A stretch of DNA of 64,000 nt from Trichomonas vaginalis G3 (taxonomy: Eukaryota; Parabasalia; Trichomonadida; Trichomonadidae). The notes beneath the pieces are model-generated. The model made no database searches. It was not told the origin of the DNA and saw nothing but the letters and a program-made list of their open reading frames with translations. Where the stretch lies: NCBI RefSeq assembly GCF_026262505.1, contig NC_067208.1:7387962-7451961 (forward strand), given 5' to 3'. The position numbers and the translations under genes were made by a program. How positions within the stretch are numbered: the stretch's first letter is position 1; the number at the start of each line of letters is the position of its first letter. Of this stretch, positions 19,198 to 29,440 are shown in pieces.

Positions 19198-19429
19198 AGT
19201 GCACTCTTAAGCCAGAATGCAATATAGAGTTCATATGCAAAGAGTGAAAATACTAATGTGTGGGGAAAAATATCAAAGTTCCGCATTTAAATTTCTCTCT
19301 GTATTTTTCAGAGAAATAATTTTTATTTGTTGAGGTAAAAGTTACCTTCAAAATATAGAGAATGTGTATACATTTCATACTTAACATAAATAAACAAATA
19401 TCTTTTTATTTAATAAACACATAAAAATA

Positions 19430-21568
19430 TTACATTTTTCCGCTCCACATCTTTCTCAGTTCTTCATTTTTAGCTTCTCTTCGAGCTCGGACTGTATCCC
19501 AATGCATTTGTTCTTGAGTCTTAACAACACTGCTGACTTTCGCTCGATGACGCGCTTCTTGTCTTGTTAGTTCTTGTCCTTCTCTGTTAAACAATGAAGG
19601 ATTCTTTTCAACTCGTTTAAGCATTTTTCGAGTTTCCTTAGAAACTTGTTTACTTTTTTCCTCTTCTTCTTTCCTACGTTCTTTAATATCTTTCGTTTTA
19701 ACTTGACTTTGTTCTCGTAATTTCCGCAAATCTGGTTCGATCCTTGCAGCAACTTTGATTTCCTTCCTAAGTCGTTCATCTTCTTCTTCTCGTTTAGCTC
19801 TGTCTGCTTCTGCTTGTTGAACAATCTTTTGTCTGATCATTTGATTACGTAATTGTGCTGCTTTTGTTGTTGCTGGATCATAGAACGCCTTCTTATCTTT
19901 TTCACTCATATTTAACCTCCTTGGATCAACATCATCTTCGTCAATAACAACTCTTTTACGATGCTTCTCTTTTGGAGGTGGAGGAGGGACTTTTTCACCG
20001 ATTTCTTCTAATTTTTGTTCTCCTATTAACTTCTTGAGTTTTCTTTCTTTGATTAAATCAGATTCATCTGGTATTAATTCATATTTCTTCTTAGAACTTT
20101 GTTTAGATGCTCGCTTTTTCTCTTCTTCTTCCAATCGCTTTGACTTTAATGATGTTCTGTCTTCTTTAGGGAATCGTGGTGATTTGTCTTCTAATGGCTT
20201 TGGTTTGTATTCTAATGCTTTACGTCTTTCATCTGTCATCTCGTGTTTTCTGACTGATTCTTCTAATTGTTTCGAAATATCTTCACTTCGTCTCAAACTT
20301 TCTTTTTGTCGTTGAAGTGATTCTTCTTTTCGACGCTCAATAAGTTCTCTTCTTTCATCTTTCATGAATTCTGGGATTTGATCTGGAATTGGTTCTTTTT
20401 TCATCTTCTTGTATGGACTGTTTTCTTCTTCGAGTTGTTTCTTATATTTTTCTTTCGCAAGTTTGTTGTTTTGATCCGAAATTTCAAGACTACTATTAAT
20501 TCTTCCATATAAACTACTTGCATTTGGATCAGGTTTAATTGTTGATGTGTCTGTTTTGCATGAAATTGTTGTTTTCTTTGTAATTGTGTTGCTTTTCATG
20601 AGAGAATCACCCATTGTTTGAGTATTCGTTTGGAGATCAGTTGTACCTAATGTAGATGTTCGATTTGTGGCAAGAAGATCGGTGTCACTACTAAAATCAG
20701 TAAATTCTTTTGTATCTTTATTACTTTTTGCTTTTTCTAAGGTTGATTGAAGAGTATCTGTAATAGTAACCGATTTCCTTTTATTAGGGCTAATTTTATC
20801 TGTATCTGTTTTTGTTTTTCCTTGTGTTGATTCTAATTTGAAATCTGATGTCATTGTATCATGGAATGATGAAATATCGGCCATTGTTGATATAGTATCT
20901 GTATTTTTATCTGTCTTTGTTGATTTATCTGTTGTTTTCAGTGTCGAAATTTTTGAGATTTTCGAAGATGAATTATCAAAGTCGTAATTTTTGCTAGATG
21001 AATCGATTTTAGCTGACTGTGATTTTCTTACGATGCATGACGAATCTCCTTTTCCAACTTTTTGTACTCCACAGGTCATAAGTTCGGATTCGAGTGCATC
21101 TGATATTCCGTATTTATTTGTTTTAGATTTTGAAGATGATTCGAAGTCATCTGAAAAGGACAGATCGCTAAATTGCGCTTCAGCTTCTAAATCGTTAAAA
21201 TATGTATATTTTGCTGATGATATTGTATCTTGTATCTCTCTATCTGCAGCTTCTCTACGTTGTGTGCTTAAATTATGCGATGTTGATATAAAATCTAAAT
21301 CTGTTTTTAGTGCTTCTCCAATTTTTTCTGGGTCTGAAGTATTTAATGGCGGTCTTTCCTTCTTTGGTGGTGCTGGCCCATCCGAGTCCATCGATTGATC
21401 ACTTGAAAATGAGAAAGTTGATGGATCAGAAAAATCACTATCAATATCCTTTTGGCTATCAAGGCCGTGTTTTTCTTGGTATTCCCATTCCGTCATAGGA
21501 ATCTTTTTGGGCTGCTTATCTGGATGAATTGGTCTGTCTGTGAACCATGACGAGTCAAGCAAACTCAT
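19430..21568 (-). CDS. Host charged coiled-coil protein, 712 aa
   Basis: Residues 1-370 are Ser/Thr/Asp/Lys-rich and likely disordered. Residues 370-712 are Lys/Glu/Arg-rich helix (ERRELIERRKEESLQRQKES, RKEIKVAARIEPDLRKLREQ) with a short Pro stretch (KVPPPPPKEKHRKR) and a conserved-looking end (VRARREAKNEELRKMWSGKM). No domain is recognised; cytoskeletal or basal-body coiled-coil proteins of trichomonads look like this. The start MSLLDSSWFTDRP is preceded by attcaaatcctgg, a TCA initiator-like motif at the usual short distance. Unbroken over 2.1 kb, so certainly coding. Confidence 0.75.
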   Translation of the reverse strand: MSLLDSSWFTDRPIHPDKQPKKIPMTEWEYQEKHGLDSQKDIDSDFSDPSTFSFSSDQSMDSDGPAPPKKERPPLNTSDPEKIGEALKTDLDFISTSHNLSTQRREAADREIQDTISSAKYTYFNDLEAEAQFSDLSFSDDFESSSKSKTNKYGISDALESELMTCGVQKVGKGDSSCIVRKSQSAKIDSSSKNYDFDNSSSKISKISTLKTTDKSTKTDKNTDTISTMADISSFHDTMTSDFKLESTQGKTKTDTDKISPNKRKSVTITDTLQSTLEKAKSNKDTKEFTDFSSDTDLLATNRTSTLGTTDLQTNTQTMGDSLMKSNTITKKTTISCKTDTSTIKPDPNASSLYGRINSSLEISDQNNKLAKEKYKKQLEEENSPYKKMKKEPIPDQIPEFMKDERRELIERRKEESLQRQKESLRRSEDISKQLEESVRKHEMTDERRKALEYKPKPLEDKSPRFPKEDRTSLKSKRLEEEEKKRASKQSSKKKYELIPDESDLIKERKLKKLIGEQKLEEIGEKVPPPPPKEKHRKRVVIDEDDVDPRRLNMSEKDKKAFYDPATTKAAQLRNQMIRQKIVQQAEADRAKREEEDERLRKEIKVAARIEPDLRKLREQSQVKTKDIKERRKEEEEKSKQVSKETRKMLKRVEKNPSLFNREGQELTRQEARHRAKVSSVVKTQEQMHWDTVRARREAKNEELRKMWSGKM

Positions 21569-21735
21569 CCAGGATTTGAATAGTTTATTTTTTTAAACGT
21601 ACAGTTAATTTTACTAGATTAATGCAAAAATAAGTATTTAATTATATTAGCCCCAACAAATGGATATAAAATAGCATAATTTAATTCTTCAAAACATTAT
21701 ATTTCATTCAAAAAAGGAGAAAATAACATCAATTC

Positions 21736-22893
21736 TTGCTTGCATTACTTTGCTTCAATGAGCAACTTCGTTATTTGGTGATCCCATTGAATAAAAAAGA
21801 TATTCGATTTGAAATTATATCGAAAAGCCCAAATAAGTCAAGATCAAATGAAAAACTTTTACTAAAATCATTAGTTAGAACATTATTATGCACTCGAGCT
21901 ATAAAACTATTTTTTGCAAATAAATTTATGATTTCTCTTTTCCTTACTACTGCATCCTCAGCGCCAGAGACATGTCTTACTATAGAATCGAATGAAAGGC
22001 ATTATTTGAACCCAGTCAGTGGTTCAGTATTCATTAGAAACGGTAATTTTCAAAAATTAACATCAGATATCGGAGGAGCTTTAAATATAGTAGGAAACGT
22101 ACAAATCATTATCGAAAATAGTCGTTATTCCTCATGCCGTGCAGACTCAAATTCGAATGGCCAAGCCGGAGCAATTTATATTAACACAAGGAAATTCGCA
22201 GTACTACGAGAAGTCTGTTGTTTGAACTGTACCGCTCGAAGTAGCTGCAATTGCTTATATTTATCAACAAATGTTAACGAAAAAAAAGGTTCATTTTACA
22301 ATCTTAATAACTTTTTCGGAACATATTATCCAACACCAGATGTATCGTATGTAGTTTACACGAATTTCGGTGATCAATACTTCGAAGGCTGTAATTTTTC
22401 ACAAAATAATGTTTATTGCGGAATTGGACCAGCAATTAGATCTGCATCATCATTAAAGATATTAACAAATACGATATATAATTCTACATCAATGTTTAAA
22501 GGTTTAGAAATAAATATTCATAAACCTCTTCAAATCAACAGAATTATGTTTATTTCAAACGAAATTACGACATACGATGCACTCTTAAGTGTTGATCATT
22601 CTACTGTAGAAATATTTGAGTCAACTTTCTTTGATAATCACGTTTATTTCTCAATTTCTAACTCTAACGGAAATGTTGCAGTTTATAATTGTTACTGTGA
22701 CATTCTTGATGTTTCTGGTGCAGTTTCTTTCTCAACTTCTCCTATTTACACTGAAAATTATGTTATTCAATATCAAGAAGCACAATCTTGTTTCTTCCAA
22801 GCAAACAAACGTCTTTCAATAAAATTTGGTGATTACGAACAAGGAAAATCATGTTTCGATCAATTCAGCCGCTATCCTTCGCCAACACAATAA
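21736..22893 (+). CDS. Host beta-helix-type Cys-rich protein, 385 aa
   Basis: From about residue 65 the sequence has the repeated beta-helix pattern (GSVFIRNGNFQKLTSDIGG, ALNIVGNVQIIIENSRYSSC, QAGAIYINTRKFAVLREVC, FEGCNFSQNNVYCG) of the same family as 17846-18940. The first 64 residues are atypical. MISLFLTTASSAPETC at 21928 would give a short hydrophobic signal-like start and is a credible alternative. The C-terminal part (YNCYCDILDVSGAVSFSTSP) still fits the repeat. Likely surface or secreted; function unknown. Confidence 0.6.
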   Translation: MLALLCFNEQLRYLVIPLNKKDIRFEIISKSPNKSRSNEKLLLKSLVRTLLCTRAIKLFFANKFMISLFLTTASSAPETCLTIESNERHYLNPVSGSVFIRNGNFQKLTSDIGGALNIVGNVQIIIENSRYSSCRADSNSNGQAGAIYINTRKFAVLREVCCLNCTARSSCNCLYLSTNVNEKKGSFYNLNNFFGTYYPTPDVSYVVYTNFGDQYFEGCNFSQNNVYCGIGPAIRSASSLKILTNTIYNSTSMFKGLEINIHKPLQINRIMFISNEITTYDALLSVDHSTVEIFESTFFDNHVYFSISNSNGNVAVYNCYCDILDVSGAVSFSTSPIYTENYVIQYQEAQSCFFQANKRLSIKFGDYEQGKSCFDQFSRYPSPTQ

Positions 22894-23950
22894 TTTGAAA
22901 CAAAATCTATTTTTACTCGCTTGACAAAAAAAAGTTGATAAAAAGTGATCTTTTTAATAAATCATCATTTGAGAGGAAAATTGATTACTTTTTGACACAA
23001 AAACCTCACAATGTCAAAAACTTTGAAAAAGGTGTCAGAAAGTATTCAAATGTATATATTTCTGACAAACAGAGTCTCAGAAAGTACTCAAACAGTGATT
23101 TTTAATTTCCATACGCTTTTTATCGATCTTACACATTCTTTATATATTTTGTTGAATAAATGTAACTCTTGTTTCTAAATGAATGTCTCGAAAGTACTCT
23201 CTATATGGTTGGGGTATGTTTCAAACTTAGAAAGCCTAAACTAAGATATAGATAATAATTAAAATGATAGAAAATCAAGTTAATGAAGTTATGAGTAAAA
23301 CCATGTATTATTGTTTATGATGTATTGCAAATTTTTGTATGAGTGTTCGTTAAGCAGACATAAACCATGAAAATCAATTTAAGTCTTTCAATTACACTCT
23401 CGATAGTTTCATACCCAATGTCAGAAGCGAGACGATTATTTTGCATTCAATTTGTGCATAAAGTAGTCAAAAATGAGTATTCTTTTTGAACCCAATGAAA
23501 AACTTTTTTTACTAAAATAAACAAAAGAGAATTAATGAAATGAAACGGATAGAGAATTCTGTTCTTTCTTACTCCTTCACACAGATATGGTGAGAATTAT
23601 GTTCTTTCTTACCTCGCAAAGTCACTTTTTTTGCTATAAGAGATATATAATGTCATATTCTACTAGCTGTTTTCATAACATTAGTTAAATGCATGATATC
23701 CAGCTCAATAAGTTCAGATATTAAAAAAAATATTAATTTAATTAATAACTTAGCAAGAAAGAAAGTAATTAAAAATAAAAGGTAAAATGATGATTCTTTA
23801 TAAACTCTCTTTATTGTTAAAATGAAAAATGAAAAAAAAGAAAATGTAGTTAGGCGATAGTATAGATATAAATATATGAATATATATGTATATGAATATC
23901 GCCTCATTACATGATAACAAACACTTTATATATAAATATAAATAAAAAAA
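22894..23950. other. Host intergenic DNA without a supported gene
   Basis: AT-rich spacer between two genes whose 3' ends face each other. It holds a repeated phrase tctcagaaagtact / tctcgaaagtactc and otherwise only short random frames. Confidence 0.5.
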
Positions 23951-24835
23951 TTAAACAAGAGATTCGATCATACTAGTTATACTGTTCAATGCTGGAAGAA
24001 CAGAGTCTTCACACTCATCAACACTTTCATTTGACTCTTTAGCCGCTTTGTCGATGTCTAAATAAGTCTTCGCAAAGTCAAGTAAACGACAATCAAATTT
24101 GGATGGATCATCTTCATCATACGCGAAGACAATCGAGCTAGAGTACATGCGAGCACCAAACTGTTCGCGCATTTTAGCCATAGATGTCTTCAACTTATTG
24201 AGTTTTTCAACAAAAATAGGAATTTGGTTTGGGTAGTGGAAGAAATCTTTCAAGAAGTCGAGAAACTCCGACTTAGAGCATGAATTACCCCATTCGCGTT
24301 TAACACAGTTGATGTTCTCTTCAACAGGCCACTTATCTGGTGTACGAGAGTACCACATAGCGGCACGGACACGTACACAAAGCTCCGATGATGTAGGGCA
24401 TGAGCATTTCTTCTTCATACGCTCACGCTTTATTTTAGAGGCACCTAACGCCCAAGTTCTAGTTCCAAGTTTCACGTCTAGAACAGCTGGGCGTGAATAA
24501 CCATCTGCAATGTCATGCATCATAAGGTATGGTTCTGATTTGTGATTGATTTCAATGTCGCGCTTGACTTCAAGATCAACTTCGTCATCTGAACTAGATA
24601 AGTGAACGTTGTTGTCGTCAACAATGCCTTCAACAGAAGGGATGAGTTCGGGCTCTAAGATATTATGCAAACTGCCTACATATGTTTTATAAAATTTCAA
24701 CTCACGAATTAATTTGCATTTCTTCGCAATGTATCCTTCCCTGAATGGGATAATAACACCATCATGACCAAAGATTTTAGAGCGAAGTAATTGCCCTTGG
24801 CTATGGTCTATGTGCAAAGTCATACGAGATGTCAT
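23951..24835 (-). CDS. Host inositol polyphosphate kinase (IPK family), 294 aa
   Basis: It has the family hallmark PAVLDVKLGTRTW (P-x3-D-x-K-x-G, inositol-binding loop) at about residue 115 and the C-terminal SSIVFAYDED...CRLLDFAKTY (SSLL and DFA motifs that bind ATP and metal). The N-terminal GHDGVIIPF and LIRELKFYKTY also fit. Members (IPMK, IP6K, IP3K) phosphorylate inositol phosphates; which substrate is used here cannot be told. The length fits a compact protist IPMK/IP6K. The start is preceded by ttcaaaaaaaattagacc, an initiator-like TCA. Cytosolic or nuclear by family. Confidence 0.85.
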   Translation of the reverse strand: MTSRMTLHIDHSQGQLLRSKIFGHDGVIIPFREGYIAKKCKLIRELKFYKTYVGSLHNILEPELIPSVEGIVDDNNVHLSSSDDEVDLEVKRDIEINHKSEPYLMMHDIADGYSRPAVLDVKLGTRTWALGASKIKRERMKKKCSCPTSSELCVRVRAAMWYSRTPDKWPVEENINCVKREWGNSCSKSEFLDFLKDFFHYPNQIPIFVEKLNKLKTSMAKMREQFGARMYSSSIVFAYDEDDPSKFDCRLLDFAKTYLDIDKAAKESNESVDECEDSVLPALNSITSMIESLV

Positions 24836-25713
24836 GGTCTAATTTTTTTTGAACAATGAAAAAAAAATTTTTATAATCAAAATTTAATCGTTTCAGTCAA
24901 AAATCAAATTCATTTGAAGCATCAAGAAAGTTTATAATGACATTAAAAGAAATACAAATATGATTAAAATAAACGTGAACGAATAAACTTTTTGTTTCTA
25001 TTAAACCGCCCCAAAATCTTCATAAAATATAAAAATAAGTTTCAATTTTTTAAAAGGAAATTAGTGTGTATGCAAACTAGTTCTCTGCGATAATTCTTTG
25101 AATGATTGAAAATTTATACACATTTGAATGGTATTCTCTCAAAAGTAAAATCAGAAATGTCATCCATCAGCAGTATTATAAGAATAGCAATTAATCGTTA
25201 CTGATTTTATGATCACGCTTTCAATTTATAATCAATCAAAATTAACGTCCAAATTTGGACTTAATATTTGTAAAGCATATATGAAAAGGTGTTACTTCGT
25301 CAAATTGAATGCCCGTAAAATTTTAGAAGTTGGATAATTTTTTATTGAAAGCTGATTAAATCAGAAAATAATTCACATACAATGAAATGTAACTATATTA
25401 ACATACGATAAATCATAACAAAAATTCACTCCAAATTAAAAAAGTAAAATCTTCATTTTATATTCGCAGTGTCCTGGACAGCTAAATCGCAGATTGACGA
25501 TTCAGAAGACTTCACGTATACATGAGAATACTAACTCATTAATTTTTACTATATTAACATGATAACACATTTACTTTATTGAAGAAACAGGCTAAGTGCA
25601 GAAACTGGTTGCTGATTTGGATTAAGATTATGAATCTTTTTCTAGTTCAGACTATTATCAGATAAATATTCTTTTCATTATTTTAAATTACAAACAAAAT
25701 TTTTATTATAAAT
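24836..25713. other. Host intergenic DNA without a supported gene
   Basis: AT-rich spacer between the kinase gene and the leucine-rich-repeat gene; no open frame or repeat I would support. Confidence 0.5.
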
Positions 25714-28700
25714 TTACAAAGTCATACTTCTTATAAGTGAATTGAGTGAGTAATCAACATTGTTCTTCCTGATAAATGCCGAATTATTGATTGCCGGTGT
25801 TTGTTCTACCTTTGGATGTGGATTAAATTCAAAATTAACTGGAGTTCCTTCAATTCTGTTACCAGCATCAATAACAAATGACTGTTCTTTCTGGTGCTCG
25901 ATATCTGTCGATGAAGTTTCTTCTTGGCTCTTTGTTTTTCTTAATTTCTTTGTTTTTTCTGGAATTTCTTCGACAACTTTCTTTCCTTTCCTCTTTGTAT
26001 TAATTTCTTTATCTGAGTCATTAGTATCATGTTTCTTTCCCTTCTTTTTGGGCTTTTCTTCAACTTGATTTTCTTTTGAAGCTTTACTTCGTTTTTCTTT
26101 TGGTTTTTCATCATCTGGTTCGTTGTTTTGAGCTTTGCGACCTTTTCTCTTCGGTTTTTCTTCAATTTCGTTTTCGATTTGCTTTGATTTCTTCTTTTTC
26201 GGCTTTTCTTCTTCTAAATCTTCCTGAACAGATTTCCTTCCTTTCTTTGTAGGCTTAACTTCTTCGATTTCTTCTGTTTTAACCTTCTTTCCTTTCTTTT
26301 TAGTTTTTTCTTCTTGAATTTCAAGATTTTCTTCGACAACTTTCTTTTTCTTCTTTGGTTTTTCTTCTGGTTCTGCAGGAATTTGCTTTTTTGCCCTCTT
26401 TGACACTTTTTCTTCATCATTTTCTAAATTTTTAGATTTTGATTTTTCAGATTTCACCGGCAAAGGTTGGATTTCTTGTTTCTTTGCAGCTGCATTAGCA
26501 ATTGAATTAAATTCCCAATCCATTTCTCCGAGTTTCTTATTCTTTCTTACAGATCTTCTTGAATTCACAGTTTCTTGTTCTTTTGGAGACTCGGTGACCT
26601 TTCTAGACTTAATCGTTGGCTTCTGTTCTTCTTCCTCTTCCTCTTCTTCGTTCTCTTCCGTTGGATCATCGAAGTTCCACTGTTTCATCGAATGAAGATT
26701 TGAACTTTTAACAGGATTCTCTTCATCTTCGCCACTATCATCATTGAAATTCCAATTCTTGACTTCCATTTGGTTCTTTTGTTTACTTTTGCTTCGAAGA
26801 TTTGATTGATTTTCTTTTTTAGCTCTTCTTGAAGCAATTTGAATCGGATGGACACTTCCGTAGTGGCTCTGTGTCTCAGTTACTGTTTCTTCAATTACTT
26901 CGTATGCTTCTGTATGGTTATCTCCCTCTAATTTCTTTTGAGTCAAAACTCGGGGAAATTCAATGGAAAATCGGCCACAAAAAACAGAAAATGGCTTATC
27001 AAAGGGATTATTGCTATCATCGGTACGAGCAGTATACTGGTATCTTGTTAATAACTCAGTTTCCTCTTCAGGAGTCATCTTTCCTTCATTCGTGAGTCTC
27101 ATTATATCTTCATAAGGCCAAACAATCGAAACATGACGACCATTCTGTACAAGAGTTGCTGCGCATTCATTAAAAGGTGATAATGATGTAGCGTTTGTCC
27201 CTTGGAAAGCAATTTTTTCGATCATTTTACATTGTGACAGTTTTTCTCCCATATATTTAATTTCTGCGTTCGAAATCTTCTGGTACGCGATATCAAACTC
27301 CTTAAGGGATGGTAATAATGGCAACATATCGCATATAGGAGTGATATCATCCAAAGAATTTTCTTTTGTACCTTCAACTTTGAGAGTTTCTATGGAATTA
27401 TTGTTGTCTAACAGCATGCAAAGGTCTCCTATGGGTATTTTACTGGGACATCCGCACATACTGACGTATTTTAATTGACATTTTTTAAGAAATACAATTA
27501 AATTGGAATTTGTCATGTTTCCATCCCATACAAGTGCTGAAATATTGGATGCGGTTGCTTCTTGAGTGAAACTAGTGATGCTTTTCTCAATTTCGTTGTT
27601 AATAATTTTGGTATTTGCAACTGAAACGGTAATTCTGTTGGGATGTGACGCGCAAAGTGTCATAAACCTTGCAAATTCGTTGCTTCCCCATTCTATATCG
27701 TCTGCAACGACGTGTAAAAGTTTTTGTGGTAATTTCGAAATTATTTGGCCACAAGATTTGGAATGTACGCATAAATAGTGTATATTATGAGATGGATACT
27801 TCGTAATTGCGTTTATAACACCTCCAATTGTTGTTTCTCCGCAATCAATGATACTTAATGAGTGAATATCTAAAGAAAATGGAGCAAAAGCCTCAATATC
27901 GAGGTCTTGTATTCCTTGTAATGTCAATGATCGTAAATTGAAGAAGCATTCATGAGAAGTTATGTTGAGAAGCTGTTTATTTGAAATTGATTTCGCAAAT
28001 GTCAAACTTGTAATTTTGTTTTTCATAACAACTGAAAATAATACGATCAATTCTACGTCCGATATCTCTGCTTTTACGAAAGATAAGGAACATAAGTTCG
28101 AATTTTGTATTTGAGTGAATCTTTCGATGAAATTAGGGAAGAATTGGGTCGGCCCATGCTTGAATGTAAGTTTTTCGATCTTGCTGGAAAAATTAAAATA
28201 TTTAGATAAAATTTCAAAAATATCGAATTTTGTAATGGGATTAAATACTAAATGCTTGAATCCTGAGTTCAAACAAAGTGAATTAAAGAAGATAGGAAAG
28301 ATTTCTTCTTCCATTGGTAAGTCGTTGAATTTAAAAGAATCATTTTGGTAAAAAACGTCTGTTTGTATATTTCCAATACTTGAAATGTCAAGAGGTTCCT
28401 TTAATTGGCTGAGCTGTAGCTGCAGACGCCATAGAAATGATTGAGGTGTTGAATCTGGTAAATTTGGAAATTCGTTTGGAAGAGATATAGCTGAAAACTC
28501 TTCTTCGGTTAGAAGTCTATGAGCTTGAGAAACTATTTGAGTAACTAAGTTCTTAGTATTACTTGATGTAAATTTTAATTGTTGATCTCCGAAATCTAAG
28601 TTAGCAATAGAAATTTGGATATATCCAACAAGCTTAAGATCGAGAAGGGAATACATGTGTGTTATTTTACATTTATTAAACACATTTTTTGAGGCGATAT

Positions 28701-28860
28701 ATAATGAACTTTCAGCCAATGCAAGAACGCATGGAATAAGCTTCTGCTTTTTCCCAAATTTATCTATTTTTTCAATAAAGATAAACTTGATTCCATTCTC
28801 TATCGCCAAATTATTTAAAAACGCATATAAATCATCCATCTTTGTCACTTTTTTATTCAT
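25714..28860 (-). CDS. Host CARMIL-like leucine-rich-repeat protein with lysine-rich tail, 1048 aa
   Basis: Residues about 20-120 resemble the PH-like N-terminus of CARMIL proteins (FIEKIDKFGKKQKLIPCVLA, then SLYIASKNVFNKCKITHMYS). Residues about 190-580 hold irregular leucine-rich repeats (IEKLTFKHGP, ITSLTFAKSISNKQLL, IHSLSIIDCGE, LKYVSMCGCPSK, IETLKVEG). From about 690 the tail is disordered, with a repeated EEKPKKKGRK-like unit of about 20 residues. CARMIL-type proteins regulate actin capping; the tail is unusual. The start is supported by ttcattgagaataa (TCA initiator-like). Trichomonads have many related genes. Function inferred from the fold only. Confidence 0.7.
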   Translation of the reverse strand: MNKKVTKMDDLYAFLNNLAIENGIKFIFIEKIDKFGKKQKLIPCVLALAESSLYIASKNVFNKCKITHMYSLLDLKLVGYIQISIANLDFGDQQLKFTSSNTKNLVTQIVSQAHRLLTEEEFSAISLPNEFPNLPDSTPQSFLWRLQLQLSQLKEPLDISSIGNIQTDVFYQNDSFKFNDLPMEEEIFPIFFNSLCLNSGFKHLVFNPITKFDIFEILSKYFNFSSKIEKLTFKHGPTQFFPNFIERFTQIQNSNLCSLSFVKAEISDVELIVLFSVVMKNKITSLTFAKSISNKQLLNITSHECFFNLRSLTLQGIQDLDIEAFAPFSLDIHSLSIIDCGETTIGGVINAITKYPSHNIHYLCVHSKSCGQIISKLPQKLLHVVADDIEWGSNEFARFMTLCASHPNRITVSVANTKIINNEIEKSITSFTQEATASNISALVWDGNMTNSNLIVFLKKCQLKYVSMCGCPSKIPIGDLCMLLDNNNSIETLKVEGTKENSLDDITPICDMLPLLPSLKEFDIAYQKISNAEIKYMGEKLSQCKMIEKIAFQGTNATSLSPFNECAATLVQNGRHVSIVWPYEDIMRLTNEGKMTPEEETELLTRYQYTARTDDSNNPFDKPFSVFCGRFSIEFPRVLTQKKLEGDNHTEAYEVIEETVTETQSHYGSVHPIQIASRRAKKENQSNLRSKSKQKNQMEVKNWNFNDDSGEDEENPVKSSNLHSMKQWNFDDPTEENEEEEEEEEQKPTIKSRKVTESPKEQETVNSRRSVRKNKKLGEMDWEFNSIANAAAKKQEIQPLPVKSEKSKSKNLENDEEKVSKRAKKQIPAEPEEKPKKKKKVVEENLEIQEEKTKKKGKKVKTEEIEEVKPTKKGRKSVQEDLEEEKPKKKKSKQIENEIEEKPKRKGRKAQNNEPDDEKPKEKRSKASKENQVEEKPKKKGKKHDTNDSDKEINTKRKGKKVVEEIPEKTKKLRKTKSQEETSSTDIEHQKEQSFVIDAGNRIEGTPVNFEFNPHPKVEQTPAINNSAFIRKNNVDYSLNSLIRSMTL

Positions 28861-29295
28861 TTATTCTCAATGAACAAATATGCTTTTGTATATGAAACTT
28901 TCATTGTTTTTTGATAAATATTTCTTATTAATCGTCAAATTCAATTGTTAATACCTCTAAATGTTATTGTCATTTTATTAGAAATTCAAAATTAAGAAAA
29001 TTACGTGCAGAAAAGAAAAGTGGAGGAGCCTACCAGACACTGATACATAATCAGTGCTTTGTTGGCTCCTATTTCCTCTGGAATTGAAGGGTGAGATGTA
29101 TATAATATGTCTATACACTGCCCATTTTCGAATTTTATCGAGGGATAATGTGAGGTTCATGGAAAAGTGACGATCATTTTCCGAGTCCACTCGGTATATA
29201 TCGTTCACATATCAAAATCAAACAAACCTTTCAAAAATTGAACGGGAGCCCGTTAGATTTCCTGATCCATAAAAATATGTAACATTAAAAAAGCA
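28861..29295. other. Host spacer left of element B, no supported gene
   Basis: AT-rich DNA with a somewhat more mixed stretch at 29010-29200; nothing coding can be supported. It forms the left flank of element B and, before that insertion, the left flank of element C. Confidence 0.5.
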
Positions 29296-29301
29296 TCTTT
29301 G
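29296..29301. repeat. Left target-site duplication of element B (tctttg)
   Basis: The six bases tctttg lie immediately before the A-tract that begins element B and recur at 53774-53779 after its terminal T-tract. Because the element ends in A/T runs, the exact boundary can slide by a base or two. Six bases is the length known for Mavericks. Confidence 0.65.
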
Positions 29302-29339
<38 letters not shown>

Positions 29340-29341
<2 letters not shown>

Positions 29342-29392
29342 TATTGGGGCTTCCAGGCACTTCGTGCCCTCTAGCCCCGAAGATGTTTTGTC
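29340..29392. repeat. Terminal inverted repeat, left end of B (short)
   Basis: About 53 bp inverse to the right end of B: ggtattggggcttcc followed by the hairpin module at 29347-29377. It is much shorter than the repeats of A and C. Both ends of B read ggtattgggg where A and C read ggtagtgggg, so the two ends of B have been kept alike. Confidence 0.75.
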
Positions 29393-29440
29393 ACTTTTCT
29401 GTCACTTTTCGGGTAAAAACATTTTTATTATTATATATAA

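Noticed and set aside
23653-23907. 84-aa Tyr/Ile/Phe-rich frame resembling a membrane protein
   Set aside because: Composition follows directly from AT-rich repeats (tatatata); no other support.
29302-29339. Poly(A) tail of a retrotransposed gene
   Set aside because: The A-run is followed at once by the terminal inverted repeat of element B and is mirrored by a T-run at the other end.
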